A stretch of 40,074 nucleotides of DNA. Source: an uncultured Methylococcaceae bacterium. GTDB lineage: Bacteria; Pseudomonadota; Gammaproteobacteria; Methylococcales; Methylomonadaceae. This document shows, piece by piece, positions 27,360 to 35,640 of the stretch. The notes beneath the pieces are model-generated. The model searched no databases. It saw only the letters and a list, made by a program, of their open reading frames with translations, and was not told where the DNA came from. The stretch is from positions 1 to 40,074 of the forward strand of contig CAIMEB010000259.1 of NCBI GenBank assembly GCA_903839855.1, read 5' to 3'. Position 1 is the first letter of the stretch; each line of letters starts with the position of its first letter. The translations under genes and the position numbers were made by a program.

Positions 27360-27500
27360 GATATTGATTTACGTAATGAGATAAAATTGTTACGTGAAGA
27401 TATGGATAAGCGTTTTGAGCAAATTAATAAACGCTTCGATCAACTCACCTCCCGTATGGATCACTTTATGATTTGGTCATTTTCAACCACTCTAACGTAG
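27360..27500 (+). pseudogene. Fragment of a coiled-coil, membrane-anchored protein
   Basis: An open stretch without a start reads DIDLRNEIKLLREDMDKRFE, then QINKRFDQLTSRMDHFMIWS, then FSTTLT and a stop. A charged heptad coiled coil ending at a hydrophobic anchor resembles the widespread short DUF1640-like proteins. Dropping one base at the stop would continue as TVGL, so the anchor has probably been cut by a frameshift, and the N terminus is missing. Confidence 0.5.
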
Positions 27501-27532
27501 GTTTAAACAAACCAAATATTGGCTTTACTATA

Positions 27533-27557
27533 AAAAACGAAACTCACCAGCGTTTTT
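27533..27557 (-). terminator. Possible terminator of the slipin gene
   Basis: AAAAACG (27533-27539) and CGTTTTT (27551-27557) form a 7-bp stem with an 11-base loop downstream of the minus-strand slipin stop. It has few G/C pairs, so it is weak. Confidence 0.3.
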
Positions 27558-27581
27558 ACTAACACATAGTATTAGACCGTC

Positions 27582-28358
27582 TTACTGATTTTTGCTAGTA
27601 TCATTCTTAATGGTTGAAATAGCTTCTTGTACCGTAGTCATAAACTGCGCGGGGAAAATGATGGTTGAGTTTTTCTCTGTCGCAATCTCAGCCATTGTTT
27701 GCAAGGTACGGAGTTGAAGCGCAACAGGATGTAAAGCAATAATATCAGCCGCTTCACCTAACTTAACAGCTGCTTGAAACTCACCTTCTGCGGCTACAAT
27801 TTTGGCACGGCGCTCACGCTCTGCTTCGGCTTCTTTTGCCATAGCCCGTTGCATATTTTCAGGTAAGGTAATATCTTTTATCTCTACCGCTGTCACTTCT
27901 GCCCCCCACGGTTCCGTATGACCATCAATCACGGTTTTAATCTGTAAATTAATACTACTAGTTTGTGATAATAACTGGTCTAGCGAAAACTGCCCTACTA
28001 CATTACGTACTGTAGTCTGGCTAATTTGATTGACTGCACTGGTAATATCTTCAATGGCAATAACGGATCTCTGAGGGTCTATTATTTTGTAGTACGCAAC
28101 GGCTGCAATATCGATGGATACATTATCTTTAGTAATGATTTTTTGCGAAGGAATGTTCATGGTGATGGTACGCAGAGTCACCTTCGTCATCTGTTCAAAA
28201 ACGGGTATGAGGATGATAAGACCTGGACCACGAATCCCCGTGACTTTTCCCAGAAAGAAGATAACCCCTCGATCATATTCCTTCACAATCCGAAGCGAGG
28301 TAAAAGCTAAAAATACAAACACAACTATTACGATATTAATTAAATCGACTGGAAACAT
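27582..28358 (-). CDS. SPFH/stomatin-family membrane protein (slipin)
   Basis: 258 residues from the ATG at 28358, which has AAGGA about 8 bases upstream. A longer frame to 28448 adds 30 residues with no conserved content. One N-terminal hydrophobic helix ([19 protein letters not shown]) is followed by the SPFH domain: [38 protein letters not shown] and [20 protein letters not shown] with its coiled-coil tail. Slipins form membrane-associated oligomers and often pair with an NfeD protease or partner; no nfeD is adjacent here. The role is likely membrane-domain organisation, with the specific function unknown. Confidence 0.9.
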   Translation of the reverse strand: MFPVDLINIVIVVFVFLAFTSLRIVKEYDRGVIFFLGKVTGIRGPGLIILIPVFEQMTKVTLRTITMNIPSQKIITKDNVSIDIAAVAYYKIIDPQRSVIAIEDITSAVNQISQTTVRNVVGQFSLDQLLSQTSSINLQIKTVIDGHTEPWGAEVTAVEIKDITLPENMQRAMAKEAEAERERRAKIVAAEGEFQAAVKLGEAADIIALHPVALQLRTLQTMAEIATEKNSTIIFPAQFMTTVQEAISTIKNDTSKNQ

Positions 28359-28616
28359 AATGATATCCTTTTTGATTAACCAACAAAATACTTCTAACGG
28401 TTGAGTATGGTCGCTATTAGATACACAGTCAAGATACTTTAATCTCACGCAACTAGGACAGCACGATTAATTTAGACCTTTAAACAAAAAATACACCAGC
28501 AATCGCCACTTAGACCCCCCATTTTTAAGCTTATAATAGTCTGAAAACATAATATTAACTACGTACCCTGTTGTTCAATACATTAAGTAATAAATCTGAA
28601 TTTACCCTATCGACAA

Positions 28617-29540
28617 ATGAAAAAAGAGTTGCCCTTAAAGAAAATAGACCCTTACCAGTCTGAACGCACCAGTCTAATAATCTCTCTTACTTTTGTACTT
28701 ATTCTCATGGTATGGGGATTAGTATTTAGTGAGCTAACCACCTCCAATATCATTGAAGTCGATGCTGCCGCTTATATTATCAGTGGCATTATTAGCGGGG
28801 TGACCATCTTCGTATCCCGTTTACAGGAAAAACCCAAATCAGATGATCATCCATTAGGCTATTCAGGTTTTATCCCCATATTAAACTTGGTTCGTAACTT
28901 GATGATTATAGAAATTTGCATCGATGCGATTGGAAGTTCGATAGGTTCCTTGGTTAAAGGACCGCCACCGCCTGAACACGGCATTTTATTCTTATACGCC
29001 TCTGTAACCCTGGTCTTTAATCTGGCTTGTGCCATTTATACCCATAAAGCGGCGGTTAAACTCAATTCACCTTTGCTAAAAACCGATGCGTTAGAATGGA
29101 AACTGGATACCCTTTCAAATATCTCAATTTTAATTGCATTCGGGATTGCTTTTGTATTGGATAATACCGGTAATGCTAGGTATGCGGCTTATGTTGACCC
29201 TGTCGTATGTATTTTCTTTTCAATCTATATGTGCATCAGTCCAGCCAAGTTATTTTTGGAAAATATTCGCATATTGTCAGTTGCTTCAGTTGATAAAGAA
29301 ACCTATAACTACTTGGTGAATACCTTTAAAAAAGAGATTCCTGTATTTGCCACTCATTCAACCTATTTTACTATTTTTCATGTCGCTGGCATTCTATGGG
29401 TTAATATTGAAATTTATAAACAAAAAGACATTGATTTAAACCTGGAAACCATTTATGAATCTACCCAAAAATGCCAGGCAATTATTAATAGAACCCACCC
29501 TCATAATAAACTGAGTTACACCTACCATTTAGATGCTTAA
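28617..29540 (+). CDS. Divergent cation diffusion facilitator-like transporter
   Basis: 307 residues with about five to six hydrophobic helices and a cytoplasmic C-terminal domain, the CDF layout. Recognisable motifs are altered: EVDAAAYIISGIIS in TM2 keeps Asp49 but has Tyr53 where zinc exporters have the second Asp. DHPLGY replaces DHPYGH. TM5 reads KTDALEWKLDTLSN, with Glu160 and Asp164 in place of the usual His-x3-Asp. The metal site would therefore be D/E/D and lack His, so the substrate may differ from zinc. It overlaps the tonB-like gene by 8 bases. The start has no strong ribosome site. Confidence 0.8.
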   Translation: MKKELPLKKIDPYQSERTSLIISLTFVLILMVWGLVFSELTTSNIIEVDAAAYIISGIISGVTIFVSRLQEKPKSDDHPLGYSGFIPILNLVRNLMIIEICIDAIGSSIGSLVKGPPPPEHGILFLYASVTLVFNLACAIYTHKAAVKLNSPLLKTDALEWKLDTLSNISILIAFGIAFVLDNTGNARYAAYVDPVVCIFFSIYMCISPAKLFLENIRILSVASVDKETYNYLVNTFKKEIPVFATHSTYFTIFHVAGILWVNIEIYKQKDIDLNLETIYESTQKCQAIINRTHPHNKLSYTYHLDA

Positions 29541-29868
29541 TAAAAAGCAAACAAATCAACTCCCCGCCGCTTTCCCAGAAAAGCAGCCTGTCAGCTTATT
29601 CATACTGATAAGCTTGTTAGTTGTATTAGTGCATCTTACAGCAATCAGATGGTTGGGAAGCCTTCAAAATATGTCCACTAACAACGTCTCTAACAGAGGC
29701 GCCAGTGAAGGTGTACAAGTGTTACGCAGCAGTGGTCATAAGATGCTTGATGAAGCTGCAACTAAAGCCCTAAAGAAATGGCGGTTTAGTCTAGGCAAAC
29801 AGGGTAATACGGCAGTAGTAAGCTAGGTTATTATTACCGTATCCTATGTTCTGTATTATCAGCGATAG
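29533..29868 (+). pseudogene. Truncated tonB-like gene with an in-frame TAG stop
   Basis: The frame begins inside the end of the transporter gene (8-base overlap). It reads a short cytoplasmic tail, one membrane span (VSLFILISLLVVLVHLTAI), then GVQVLRSSGHKMLDEAATKA and LKKWRF, the TonB C-terminal motif. The long proline-rich spacer is absent. A TAG at 29824-29826 ends the 97-residue frame, but the same frame continues VIITVSYVLYYQR to 29868, matching the expected final beta strand. A TGG-to-TAG change would explain this, since a Trp is common at that place. Probably a dead or short TonB paralogue. Confidence 0.6.
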
Positions 29869-29925
29869 TCCAACTTTATCACCCAAAAAGTCAAGCCCCA
29901 CTGCATGAGTAATGGCTTTTATAGT

Positions 29926-31656
29926 TTAGACCTCAGGATCACCCGCATATCGGCAAGGCAAATATTCCGCACGCCATAAGTTTGATTCGACTAATTTTAA
30001 CAGATCAACCCCTATAAAATCAGTTCGTGTTGCAGAGCCATCCTCAAGTGCTTTTGCCAAAACCCGAGTTGCGACAAACGTACTGATTTTTTTCAAGTCT
30101 TTAATAGGGGGGTAGATATAACCATCATTGCTAATCTCTATATAATCAGCCAAAGCATAGGCAGATTCTAAAATCATCCCGTCGCTTATTTGCTGACATT
30201 CACCAATCACGGTCGCTAGTCCTAAACCTGGAAAAATAAAGGCGTTATTACCTTGCCTAATTTGATAGTTTACATCCTGATAGTTAACGTCAGGAAATGG
30301 ACTCCCTGTAGCGACGATTGCTCGACCGAATGACCATTTAATAATATCTTCGGGTGTCGCTTCACAATGAGCATTCGGGTTAGAAAATGGAAAAATGACT
30401 GGTGAGCTATGATGCTCAATCATTGTCTTAACAATTTGCTCGTTAAATATGCCAGTTGCACCTGACAAACCAATTAAAACATGAGGCCTTAAATTTTTAA
30501 CAACCTCCAGTAGAGTCGGTGTTTCGCCCTTTAACTCCCATGATTGGTAAATATCCTTAAATTGTGCAAAAGGCAGCTTATAGTCCTCAAGATTTTCTTC
30601 TTCAAGTACTAGACCATTTACATCGACCACATAAATATGTCGTTTAACGCCTTCCTCACTTAAACCTGCATTCAACATACCGGCTCTGATGATACCTGCC
30701 ACACCAATGCCGCCCGCGCCCGCACCGACAACAACTACAATTTGATCAATTAATTCTTCGCCTTTTTTATGGCAGGCAGACAATAATCCGGCTAAAGCCA
30801 TAGCACCTGTACCCTGAATATCATCGTTGAAACAAGGAATTTTGTTTCTATAACGAGATAAAACATCAAAGGCAACATCTTTAGTAAAGTCTTCCCATTG
30901 AATAATGGCTTTTGGCCAAGTTACTTTCACTGCATTGACAAATTTATCAACCAGTTCAAAATACGCTTCTTTCTCTAACCGCTTTTCTCTAATCCCTAAA
31001 TAATGTGGATCATTCAGTAATTCCTGGCGATTAGTGCCTACATCTAAATTGATCGGTAAACTTTGAAAAGGACATAATCCTCCACCTACCGTATACAGCG
31101 ACAGCTTTCCTATGCAAATAGAGAGCCCACCCATACCTTGATCACCAATACCCAAGATAGCTGAAGCATCTGTAACAACAATCATCCGAACGTCATTCAA
31201 CGGATATTTAGACATGATCGTTTCGACACGATCAATATTTTGAGCCGATAGTGTCAATCCTCTAGCGGTTCTATATAAACTGCTAAAATGCTGAACCGCC
31301 AAACCAATAGTTGGTGTATAAACGATAGGCACCATATCTTCTAGGTGTCGTTCCAACAGAGCAAAAAATAACACCACAGAACGATCTTGAATAGCCCTCA
31401 AAAACTGATACTTGGAAAGATCATCCTTAAGTTTTTGATAACTGACATAAAGCCGCTCAATTTGCTGTTCAATTCCACTCACCAAAGGAGGTAATAAACC
31501 ATCCAGATCTAAATCTATACGTTCCTGCAATGTAAAAGCGGTACCTTTATTAACCGCCGGTATTCTAAGCAGAGTCATTCCTTTGATAAAGACCTCCATA
31601 TAGGGAGCGTTTTGAGAGTCAACTCGATAATCAAAATAGTCGCTTAACTTTGTCAT
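29926..31656 (-). CDS. maeA: NAD-dependent malic enzyme
   Basis: Oxidative decarboxylation of malate to pyruvate with NAD, linking the citric acid cycle to pyruvate and gluconeogenic metabolism. Seen: 576 residues from the ATG at 31656; the frame extends to a GTG at 31764, but those 36 residues are not family-like. Conserved blocks are VNKGTAFTLQERIDLDLDGL, MVPIVYTPTIGLAVQ with the catalytic Tyr, VVTDASAILGIGDQGMGG, FNDDIQGTGAMALAGLLSA and the dinucleotide motif VVVGAGAGGIGVAGII. The C-terminal FSNPNAHCEATPEDI and NNAFIFPGLGL are typical of the SfcA/MaeA group. No ribosome site is evident at either start. Confidence 0.93.
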   Translation of the reverse strand: MTKLSDYFDYRVDSQNAPYMEVFIKGMTLLRIPAVNKGTAFTLQERIDLDLDGLLPPLVSGIEQQIERLYVSYQKLKDDLSKYQFLRAIQDRSVVLFFALLERHLEDMVPIVYTPTIGLAVQHFSSLYRTARGLTLSAQNIDRVETIMSKYPLNDVRMIVVTDASAILGIGDQGMGGLSICIGKLSLYTVGGGLCPFQSLPINLDVGTNRQELLNDPHYLGIREKRLEKEAYFELVDKFVNAVKVTWPKAIIQWEDFTKDVAFDVLSRYRNKIPCFNDDIQGTGAMALAGLLSACHKKGEELIDQIVVVVGAGAGGIGVAGIIRAGMLNAGLSEEGVKRHIYVVDVNGLVLEEENLEDYKLPFAQFKDIYQSWELKGETPTLLEVVKNLRPHVLIGLSGATGIFNEQIVKTMIEHHSSPVIFPFSNPNAHCEATPEDIIKWSFGRAIVATGSPFPDVNYQDVNYQIRQGNNAFIFPGLGLATVIGECQQISDGMILESAYALADYIEISNDGYIYPPIKDLKKISTFVATRVLAKALEDGSATRTDFIGVDLLKLVESNLWRAEYLPCRYAGDPEV

Positions 31657-31764
31657 TAAGTGGTTACGTGTAAGCTCATAAAAATTCTTAGCTTTTACAA
31701 GGCGGTTAAACAAATTATTCCAGCAGGATGTCAGGCTAGGTGACTTATACCTGCAGAACGACAC

Positions 31765-32127
31765 AATAGAAACAGCAATAACAATGCCATAATAAGTGAA
31801 GAATAGACACGTGTAAATCTATTGGTGTATTTGTCATTAAAATGAATTCAACGCACCAAAGATGACAGGTCAGTGTCAATTTGTGCTAACTCGGTGCATA
31901 AGGAGTAGTTAAAGACTGACATTTGCTCTCACTGTTGATATTATCATCTATATGTTAATTCGAATCACCAGAAATTTTGATCAAATGCTAATTCATTATA
32001 AAGTTTGACAGTAAAGCATTTTAATTCTACTCTCAAAATATTAAAATTAATGACAGTGAAAACAGGATTATCACCACACTAACTTAAATATCAGTCGTAA
32101 AAAACTACGTAATATGAGGAAAAAATA
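31765..32127. other. Divergent promoter region between maeA and the SmbP-like gene
   Basis: About 360 bases with no gene supported. TTGACA at about 32006 is a good -35 box toward the SmbP-like gene, but its -10 (TACTCT) is poor. A GTCAGTGTC-type repeat of TGACA words is present near 31864-31924 (GACAGGTCAGTGTCA, then GACTGACA), possibly operators. Confidence 0.3.
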
Positions 32128-32466
32128 ATGAATAAACTAACAATCTTATTGACTACGCTGCTTTTATGCTTTGGTACGAATATCTTTGCGGAGCAACATA
32201 CCGATGGAGCGCTATCTCATGCTAATTCTGCTTTGGCACAAGGTAAAGAAGGCAACACATCAACATTAGTAGCTCACGCAAAAATGGCTTTAGATGAAGC
32301 ATTGGAAGCCTCGTTGATAGCCAAGAGTGTAACTAAAAATCATATCGATGCGGCTGTAAACCTGTTACAGAAAGCAATCGATAACGGTAATTTAGGTCAT
32401 GTTGGTCAAGCAACAAAAGCCACCGAAGAAGCTATAGCGCATCTTAAAGCTGTTGCTAAAAAATAA
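32128..32466 (+). CDS. SmbP-like small periplasmic metal-binding protein
   Basis: 112 residues. Signal peptide KLTILLTTLLLCFGTNIFAE with cleavage after FA. The mature part is a helical repeat of His/Ala/Glu words: DGALSHANSALAQGKEG, LVAHAKMALDEALEAS, NHIDAAVNLLQKAIDNG, HVGQATKATEEAIAHLKAV. This matches the layout of small metal-binding protein SmbP, first described in Nitrosomonas europaea, which binds copper and other divalent metals through repeated His/Glu heptads. This copy has fewer His than the Nitrosomonas protein. AGGAAAA about 6 bases before the ATG. Inferred role: periplasmic metal buffering. Confidence 0.75.
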   Translation: MNKLTILLTTLLLCFGTNIFAEQHTDGALSHANSALAQGKEGNTSTLVAHAKMALDEALEASLIAKSVTKNHIDAAVNLLQKAIDNGNLGHVGQATKATEEAIAHLKAVAKK

Positions 32467-32534
32467 ATTCGTATTCGCTGATCGGTAAATCAGGCATATT
32501 TTCTGACTGACTTGATGGAATAGATTTAGAAAGA

Positions 32535-32611
32535 TGGCGCGCCCGGAGAGATTCGAACTCCCGACCAATCGGTTCGAAGCCGATTACTCTATCCAGCTGA
32601 GCTACGGGCGC
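32535..32611 (-). tRNA. tRNA-Arg (TCG)
   Basis: A 77-base cloverleaf with encoded CCA. The minus strand starts GCGCCCGTAGCTCAGCTGG and the anticodon loop is CTTCGAA (anticodon TCG, CGA/CGG codons). It differs at only two bases from the tRNA-Arg(ACG) copy at 32759-32835, one of them in the anticodon. Confidence 0.97.
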
Positions 32612-32634
32612 ATGTCTATTATAGAACAAAAAAA

Positions 32635-32660
32635 AAAGCCTTACAAATTTGTAAGGCTTT
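32635..32660 (-). terminator. Terminator within the tRNA cluster
   Basis: A perfect 13-bp palindrome (AAAGCCTTACAAA/TTTGTAAGGCTTT) followed on the minus strand by a long T run. It lies between tRNA-Asn and tRNA-Arg(TCG), so the last tRNA depends on read-through or on a promoter in a very short gap. Confidence 0.75.
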
Positions 32661-32668
32661 CTCTTATT

Positions 32669-32744
32669 TGGCTCCCCCGGACGGGCTCGAACCGCCGACC
32701 TAATGATTAACAGTCATCCGCTCTACCGACTGAGCTACAGGGGA
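32669..32744 (-). tRNA. tRNA-Asn (GTT)
   Basis: A 76-base cloverleaf with encoded CCA. The minus strand starts TCCCCTGTAGCTCAGTCGG and the anticodon loop is CTGTTAA (GTT). Confidence 0.97.
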
Positions 32745-32758
32745 ATAATCTTTTTCAA

Positions 32759-32835
32759 TGGCGCGCCCGGAGAGATTCGAACTCCCGACCGATCGGTTCG
32801 TAGCCGATTACTCTATCCAGCTGAGCTACGGGCGC
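32759..32835 (-). tRNA. tRNA-Arg (ACG)
   Basis: A 77-base cloverleaf with encoded CCA. The anticodon loop is CTACGAA (ACG, normally read as ICG after TadA deamination). Almost identical to the TCG copy on the other side of tRNA-Asn. Confidence 0.97.
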
Positions 32836-32911
32836 CTTAATTGATCCGCTTATTATATGCACTTATAAACATTATGTCAACTGCATTTCAAAAACACGTT
32901 AACAATGGTAA

Positions 32912-33003
32912 TGGCGGAGAGAGAGGGGTTCGAACCCTCGATGGGAGTTAAAGCCCATACTCCCTTAGCAGGGGAGCGCCTTCAGCCACTCGGCCATCTC
33001 TCC
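32912..33003 (-). tRNA. tRNA-Ser (GCT)
   Basis: A 92-base type II tRNA with a long variable arm and encoded CCA. The minus strand starts GGAGAGATGGCCGAGTGGC and the anticodon loop is CTGCTAA (GCT). It follows csrA by 9 bases, the same csrA-serV-argV order as in Escherichia coli. Confidence 0.97.
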
Positions 33004-33012
33004 TAAAACTTT

Positions 33013-33204
33013 TTATTCTCCAGAATCAACAGATCCTGCCTGCTCTTTTTTGATTCTTTCGTAAATTTCTTCCCTATGCACAGAAACATCTTTTGGTGCA
33101 TTTACACCTATACGCACTTGATTCCCTTTTACCCCGAGAACAGTGACGGTAACTTCATCACCTATCATCAAAGTCTCCCCTACTCGACGTGTCAATATAA
33201 GCAT
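33013..33204 (-). CDS. csrA: Carbon storage regulator CsrA
   Basis: Homodimeric RNA-binding regulator that blocks or stabilises mRNAs at GGA motifs in carbon, motility and biofilm control. Seen: 63 residues starting [20 protein letters not shown]. Both RNA-contact regions are intact: LTRRVGE in strand 1 with Arg6/Arg7, and [12 protein letters not shown] with Arg44. The short variable tail QAGSVDSGE is normal. GGGAGAAACC precedes the ATG. tRNA-Ser and tRNA-Arg follow on the same strand, a conserved gammaproteobacterial order. Confidence 0.97.
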   Translation of the reverse strand: MLILTRRVGETLMIGDEVTVTVLGVKGNQVRIGVNAPKDVSVHREEIYERIKKEQAGSVDSGE

Positions 33205-33313
33205 GGTTTCTCCCTAAATCTATATTATAAACTGACTGTTCTTACACAGCATCCAACTAAGATTGTTTATTATACCCACTTTTATCTATAAATAAAACCT
33301 TAAATGCAAAGCG

Positions 33314-34663
33314 CTACGAATTGTGCCTGGGATCAAATGCGTTCTGCACTGTATCAGCAAACAGGTTAGCAGCTAAAACAAGTCCGAACATAAAAATAAA
33401 TGCTGCGGAGAGAGACCACCAAACGATTGGCTCACGCGCCATCTCAAGCCGGGCACCGTTAATCATGTTACCCCAACTATAGGTAGTTGGATCAACACCG
33501 ATGTTTATATAAGATAACACCGCTTCAGCCAACACTAACGAACTAAAATCTAAAACAACGGATATAAGTATAATGTGCATTAGATTAGGTAAGATATGAC
33601 GAACTAAAATGATTGATTTCTTTACACCTAAAGCATGTGCTGCCTGCACATACTCCATCTCTCTAAGCTTTAATGTTTCCGCTCTGAGTAGGCGACATAG
33701 GCCTGTCCAGTTGGTCACGCCCAGAATCAAACACAAAAACAGCAATCGCATATCAGCACGCATGATAACACTGGTAAAGTCCTGCTCGTGATTGGTGATA
33801 TACACTTGAACCATTAAGATAGAAGCGGCAATTAACAATACACTAGGAATAGAATTCAATGTGGTATATAAATACTGGATAATATCATCAAGCCAACCTT
33901 GAAAAAACCCTGCAAGAATACCAAACACTATTGCCAATGGCAGCATAATAAGCGTGGTCAAAGTACCCAATACCAACCCCGTACGAATACTTTTTATAGT
34001 TTGATAAAAGACATCTTCACCCACCTTATCCGTGCCAAACACATGATAGTACGAAGATAAATAAATTAACGTATACCCCAATGAAACAATAATGAAGGTC
34101 ACTAGCAATGCCGTCTTTGTACTTGCCGGAGCCTCACCAAAGCGAGCTAACTTATTTTGCCGCTGATATCGGATACCTAGATAAGACAGCATAAACAAAC
34201 CACTCAAGGCAACACCTTGGGCAAGGCCGTAAAAGGCCTTTTTCAAAATATCAGGAAGCAGTTCTATATCAGGATTCTTCAAATGACTACCGCCAAAAAC
34301 TAACCTTGGATAACCCCACTTCGTAGTACCGTCGTCCAACACAATAACTTCTTTGCTATACAATCTAGCTGCAAAGGGGGCTGAATAGGTTTTTTCACCC
34401 TGCTCTATTAAAGGCTTAGCCAAATAGTCCAGACAACTTATTAGTTCATTGTTTTTGCCCTGACCTGGCTTAAAGTGAACTGAGTCAAGCAAGCCGATGA
34501 ATACAAAAAACAACAAAACAACCAAAGAAGCAACTCCGACTTTACTAGCTGCTATTTTTTGCAAAGGTCGTTTAATATGTTCCTTATCATGCCAGTAGAA
34601 ACCCAAAGCACAGACTACAAGAATCAATAGAAATATCAGCGCGTCTGTCCATAAAATAACCAT
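33314..34663 (-). CDS. Oligopeptide-type ABC transporter permease (OppC/YejE-like)
   Basis: Inner-membrane permease of a peptide/nickel-type ABC importer. Seen: 449 residues, longer than usual OppC/DppC (about 290-340). An extra N-terminal hydrophobic helix and a periplasmic segment of roughly 100 residues (with GYPRLVFGGSHLKNPDIELL) precede the transport domain. The cytoplasmic EAA loop reads YVQAAHALGVKKSIILVRHI, and the end DTVQNAFDPRH resembles the LGDWLRDxLDPR ending of the family. The start overlaps the upstream permease stop by one base (TAATG), so translation is coupled. Last gene of the operon; the two ATPases expected are not in the window. Confidence 0.9.
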   Translation of the reverse strand: MVILWTDALIFLLILVVCALGFYWHDKEHIKRPLQKIAASKVGVASLVVLLFFVFIGLLDSVHFKPGQGKNNELISCLDYLAKPLIEQGEKTYSAPFAARLYSKEVIVLDDGTTKWGYPRLVFGGSHLKNPDIELLPDILKKAFYGLAQGVALSGLFMLSYLGIRYQRQNKLARFGEAPASTKTALLVTFIIVSLGYTLIYLSSYYHVFGTDKVGEDVFYQTIKSIRTGLVLGTLTTLIMLPLAIVFGILAGFFQGWLDDIIQYLYTTLNSIPSVLLIAASILMVQVYITNHEQDFTSVIMRADMRLLFLCLILGVTNWTGLCRLLRAETLKLREMEYVQAAHALGVKKSIILVRHILPNLMHIILISVVLDFSSLVLAEAVLSYINIGVDPTTYSWGNMINGARLEMAREPIVWWSLSAAFIFMFGLVLAANLFADTVQNAFDPRHNS

Positions 34664-35640
34664 TAGGACAACCTCACTCGCGGATCAACCAAGGTATAAG
34701 AAATATCGGTCAACAACAAACCAACCACATACAACACCGACCCCAAGAATACCATCGTTCGAACAATAGCGAAGTCTTGGCTATTAATCGCATCAATCGT
34801 ATAACTACCCAAACCAGGAATACTAAAAAACGATTCCATAATTAAACTGCCCATAAATAATAATGGCAAAATAACAACGACACCCGTTAATATTGGAATC
34901 AAAGCATTACGCAAGACATGTCTAAACAGAGTTTGAGTCTCAGAAAGCCCTTTTGCTCTAGCCGTTCTAACATAATCTTTTTCAACCTCTTCTAAAAACA
35001 AGGTTCGATACCAGCGAACACCTGAACCCACACCTGAAAAGACACCTATTAAAACGGGCAATATCAGAAATTTGATTGCAATCAAACCATCATCATAGCC
35101 TGAGATAGGTACCAGTTTTAATACCTTAGCCACGATGAACTGTCCTCCGATGATATAAAACAAAGAGGAAATAGACATTAATGCAACGCACAACACAATA
35201 CCAGCCTGCTCTAAAGTGCCTCCTCTAAACAAAACCATCATCAAAGCAAATGTTACATCAACCAGTAAACCAACAATCAGTGTCGGTAAAGCTAACGCTA
35301 GGCTGGGCCACATTCGTTCCTGGATATCAGCCCCGATATTTCTACCACTATCAGAAACGCCAAAGCGAAATAAAAATAATCCCACTGACTTTTGATAAAA
35401 AATAGTCTGCGTCACTTTTTCTTCACCCGAAGCCTTTGGATTCCACAACAAAGGTCTATCATAACCATGTTGCTGTTTCCAATTGGCAATAGACTGCTCA
35501 GTGACATGTTTTTGACCTAATTGCATACGCGCCATATCATCAGGACTGTTAACGATAAAGAACAATACAAACGTCAAAATATTGACACCTAATAACAATG
35601 GAAAAGCATAGAAAAATCGGCGAATAATATATTGAATCAT
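34663..35640 (-). CDS. Oligopeptide-type ABC transporter permease (OppB/YejB-like)
   Basis: 325 residues, about six membrane spans, starting MIQYIIRRFFYAFPLLLGVN, the standard first helix of OppB/DppB proteins. Family marks include the N-terminal FFIVNSPDDMARMQLGQKHV region, FLFRFGVSDSGRNIGADIQE, and an EAA loop TARAKGLSETQTLFRHVLRN. It ends with ISYTLVDPRVRL. It overlaps the substrate-binding gene by four bases (ATGA) and the next permease by one, so the three proteins come from one message. Confidence 0.9.
   Translation of the reverse strand: MIQYIIRRFFYAFPLLLGVNILTFVLFFIVNSPDDMARMQLGQKHVTEQSIANWKQQHGYDRPLLWNPKASGEEKVTQTIFYQKSVGLFLFRFGVSDSGRNIGADIQERMWPSLALALPTLIVGLLVDVTFALMMVLFRGGTLEQAGIVLCVALMSISSLFYIIGGQFIVAKVLKLVPISGYDDGLIAIKFLILPVLIGVFSGVGSGVRWYRTLFLEEVEKDYVRTARAKGLSETQTLFRHVLRNALIPILTGVVVILPLLFMGSLIMESFFSIPGLGSYTIDAINSQDFAIVRTMVFLGSVLYVVGLLLTDISYTLVDPRVRLS

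Noticed and set aside
28359-28448. Upstream extension of the slipin gene
   Set aside because: AAGGA lies just before the ATG at 28358, and the extension disrupts the expected N-terminal membrane helix.
29885-29921. AAGCC...GGCTTTT hairpin between the tonB-like gene and maeA
   Set aside because: Only five paired bases with a long loop; too weak to call a terminator.
31657-31764. N-terminal extension of malic enzyme from a GTG
   Set aside because: No ribosome site and no similarity to the family N terminus; the ATG at 31656 gives the expected length.
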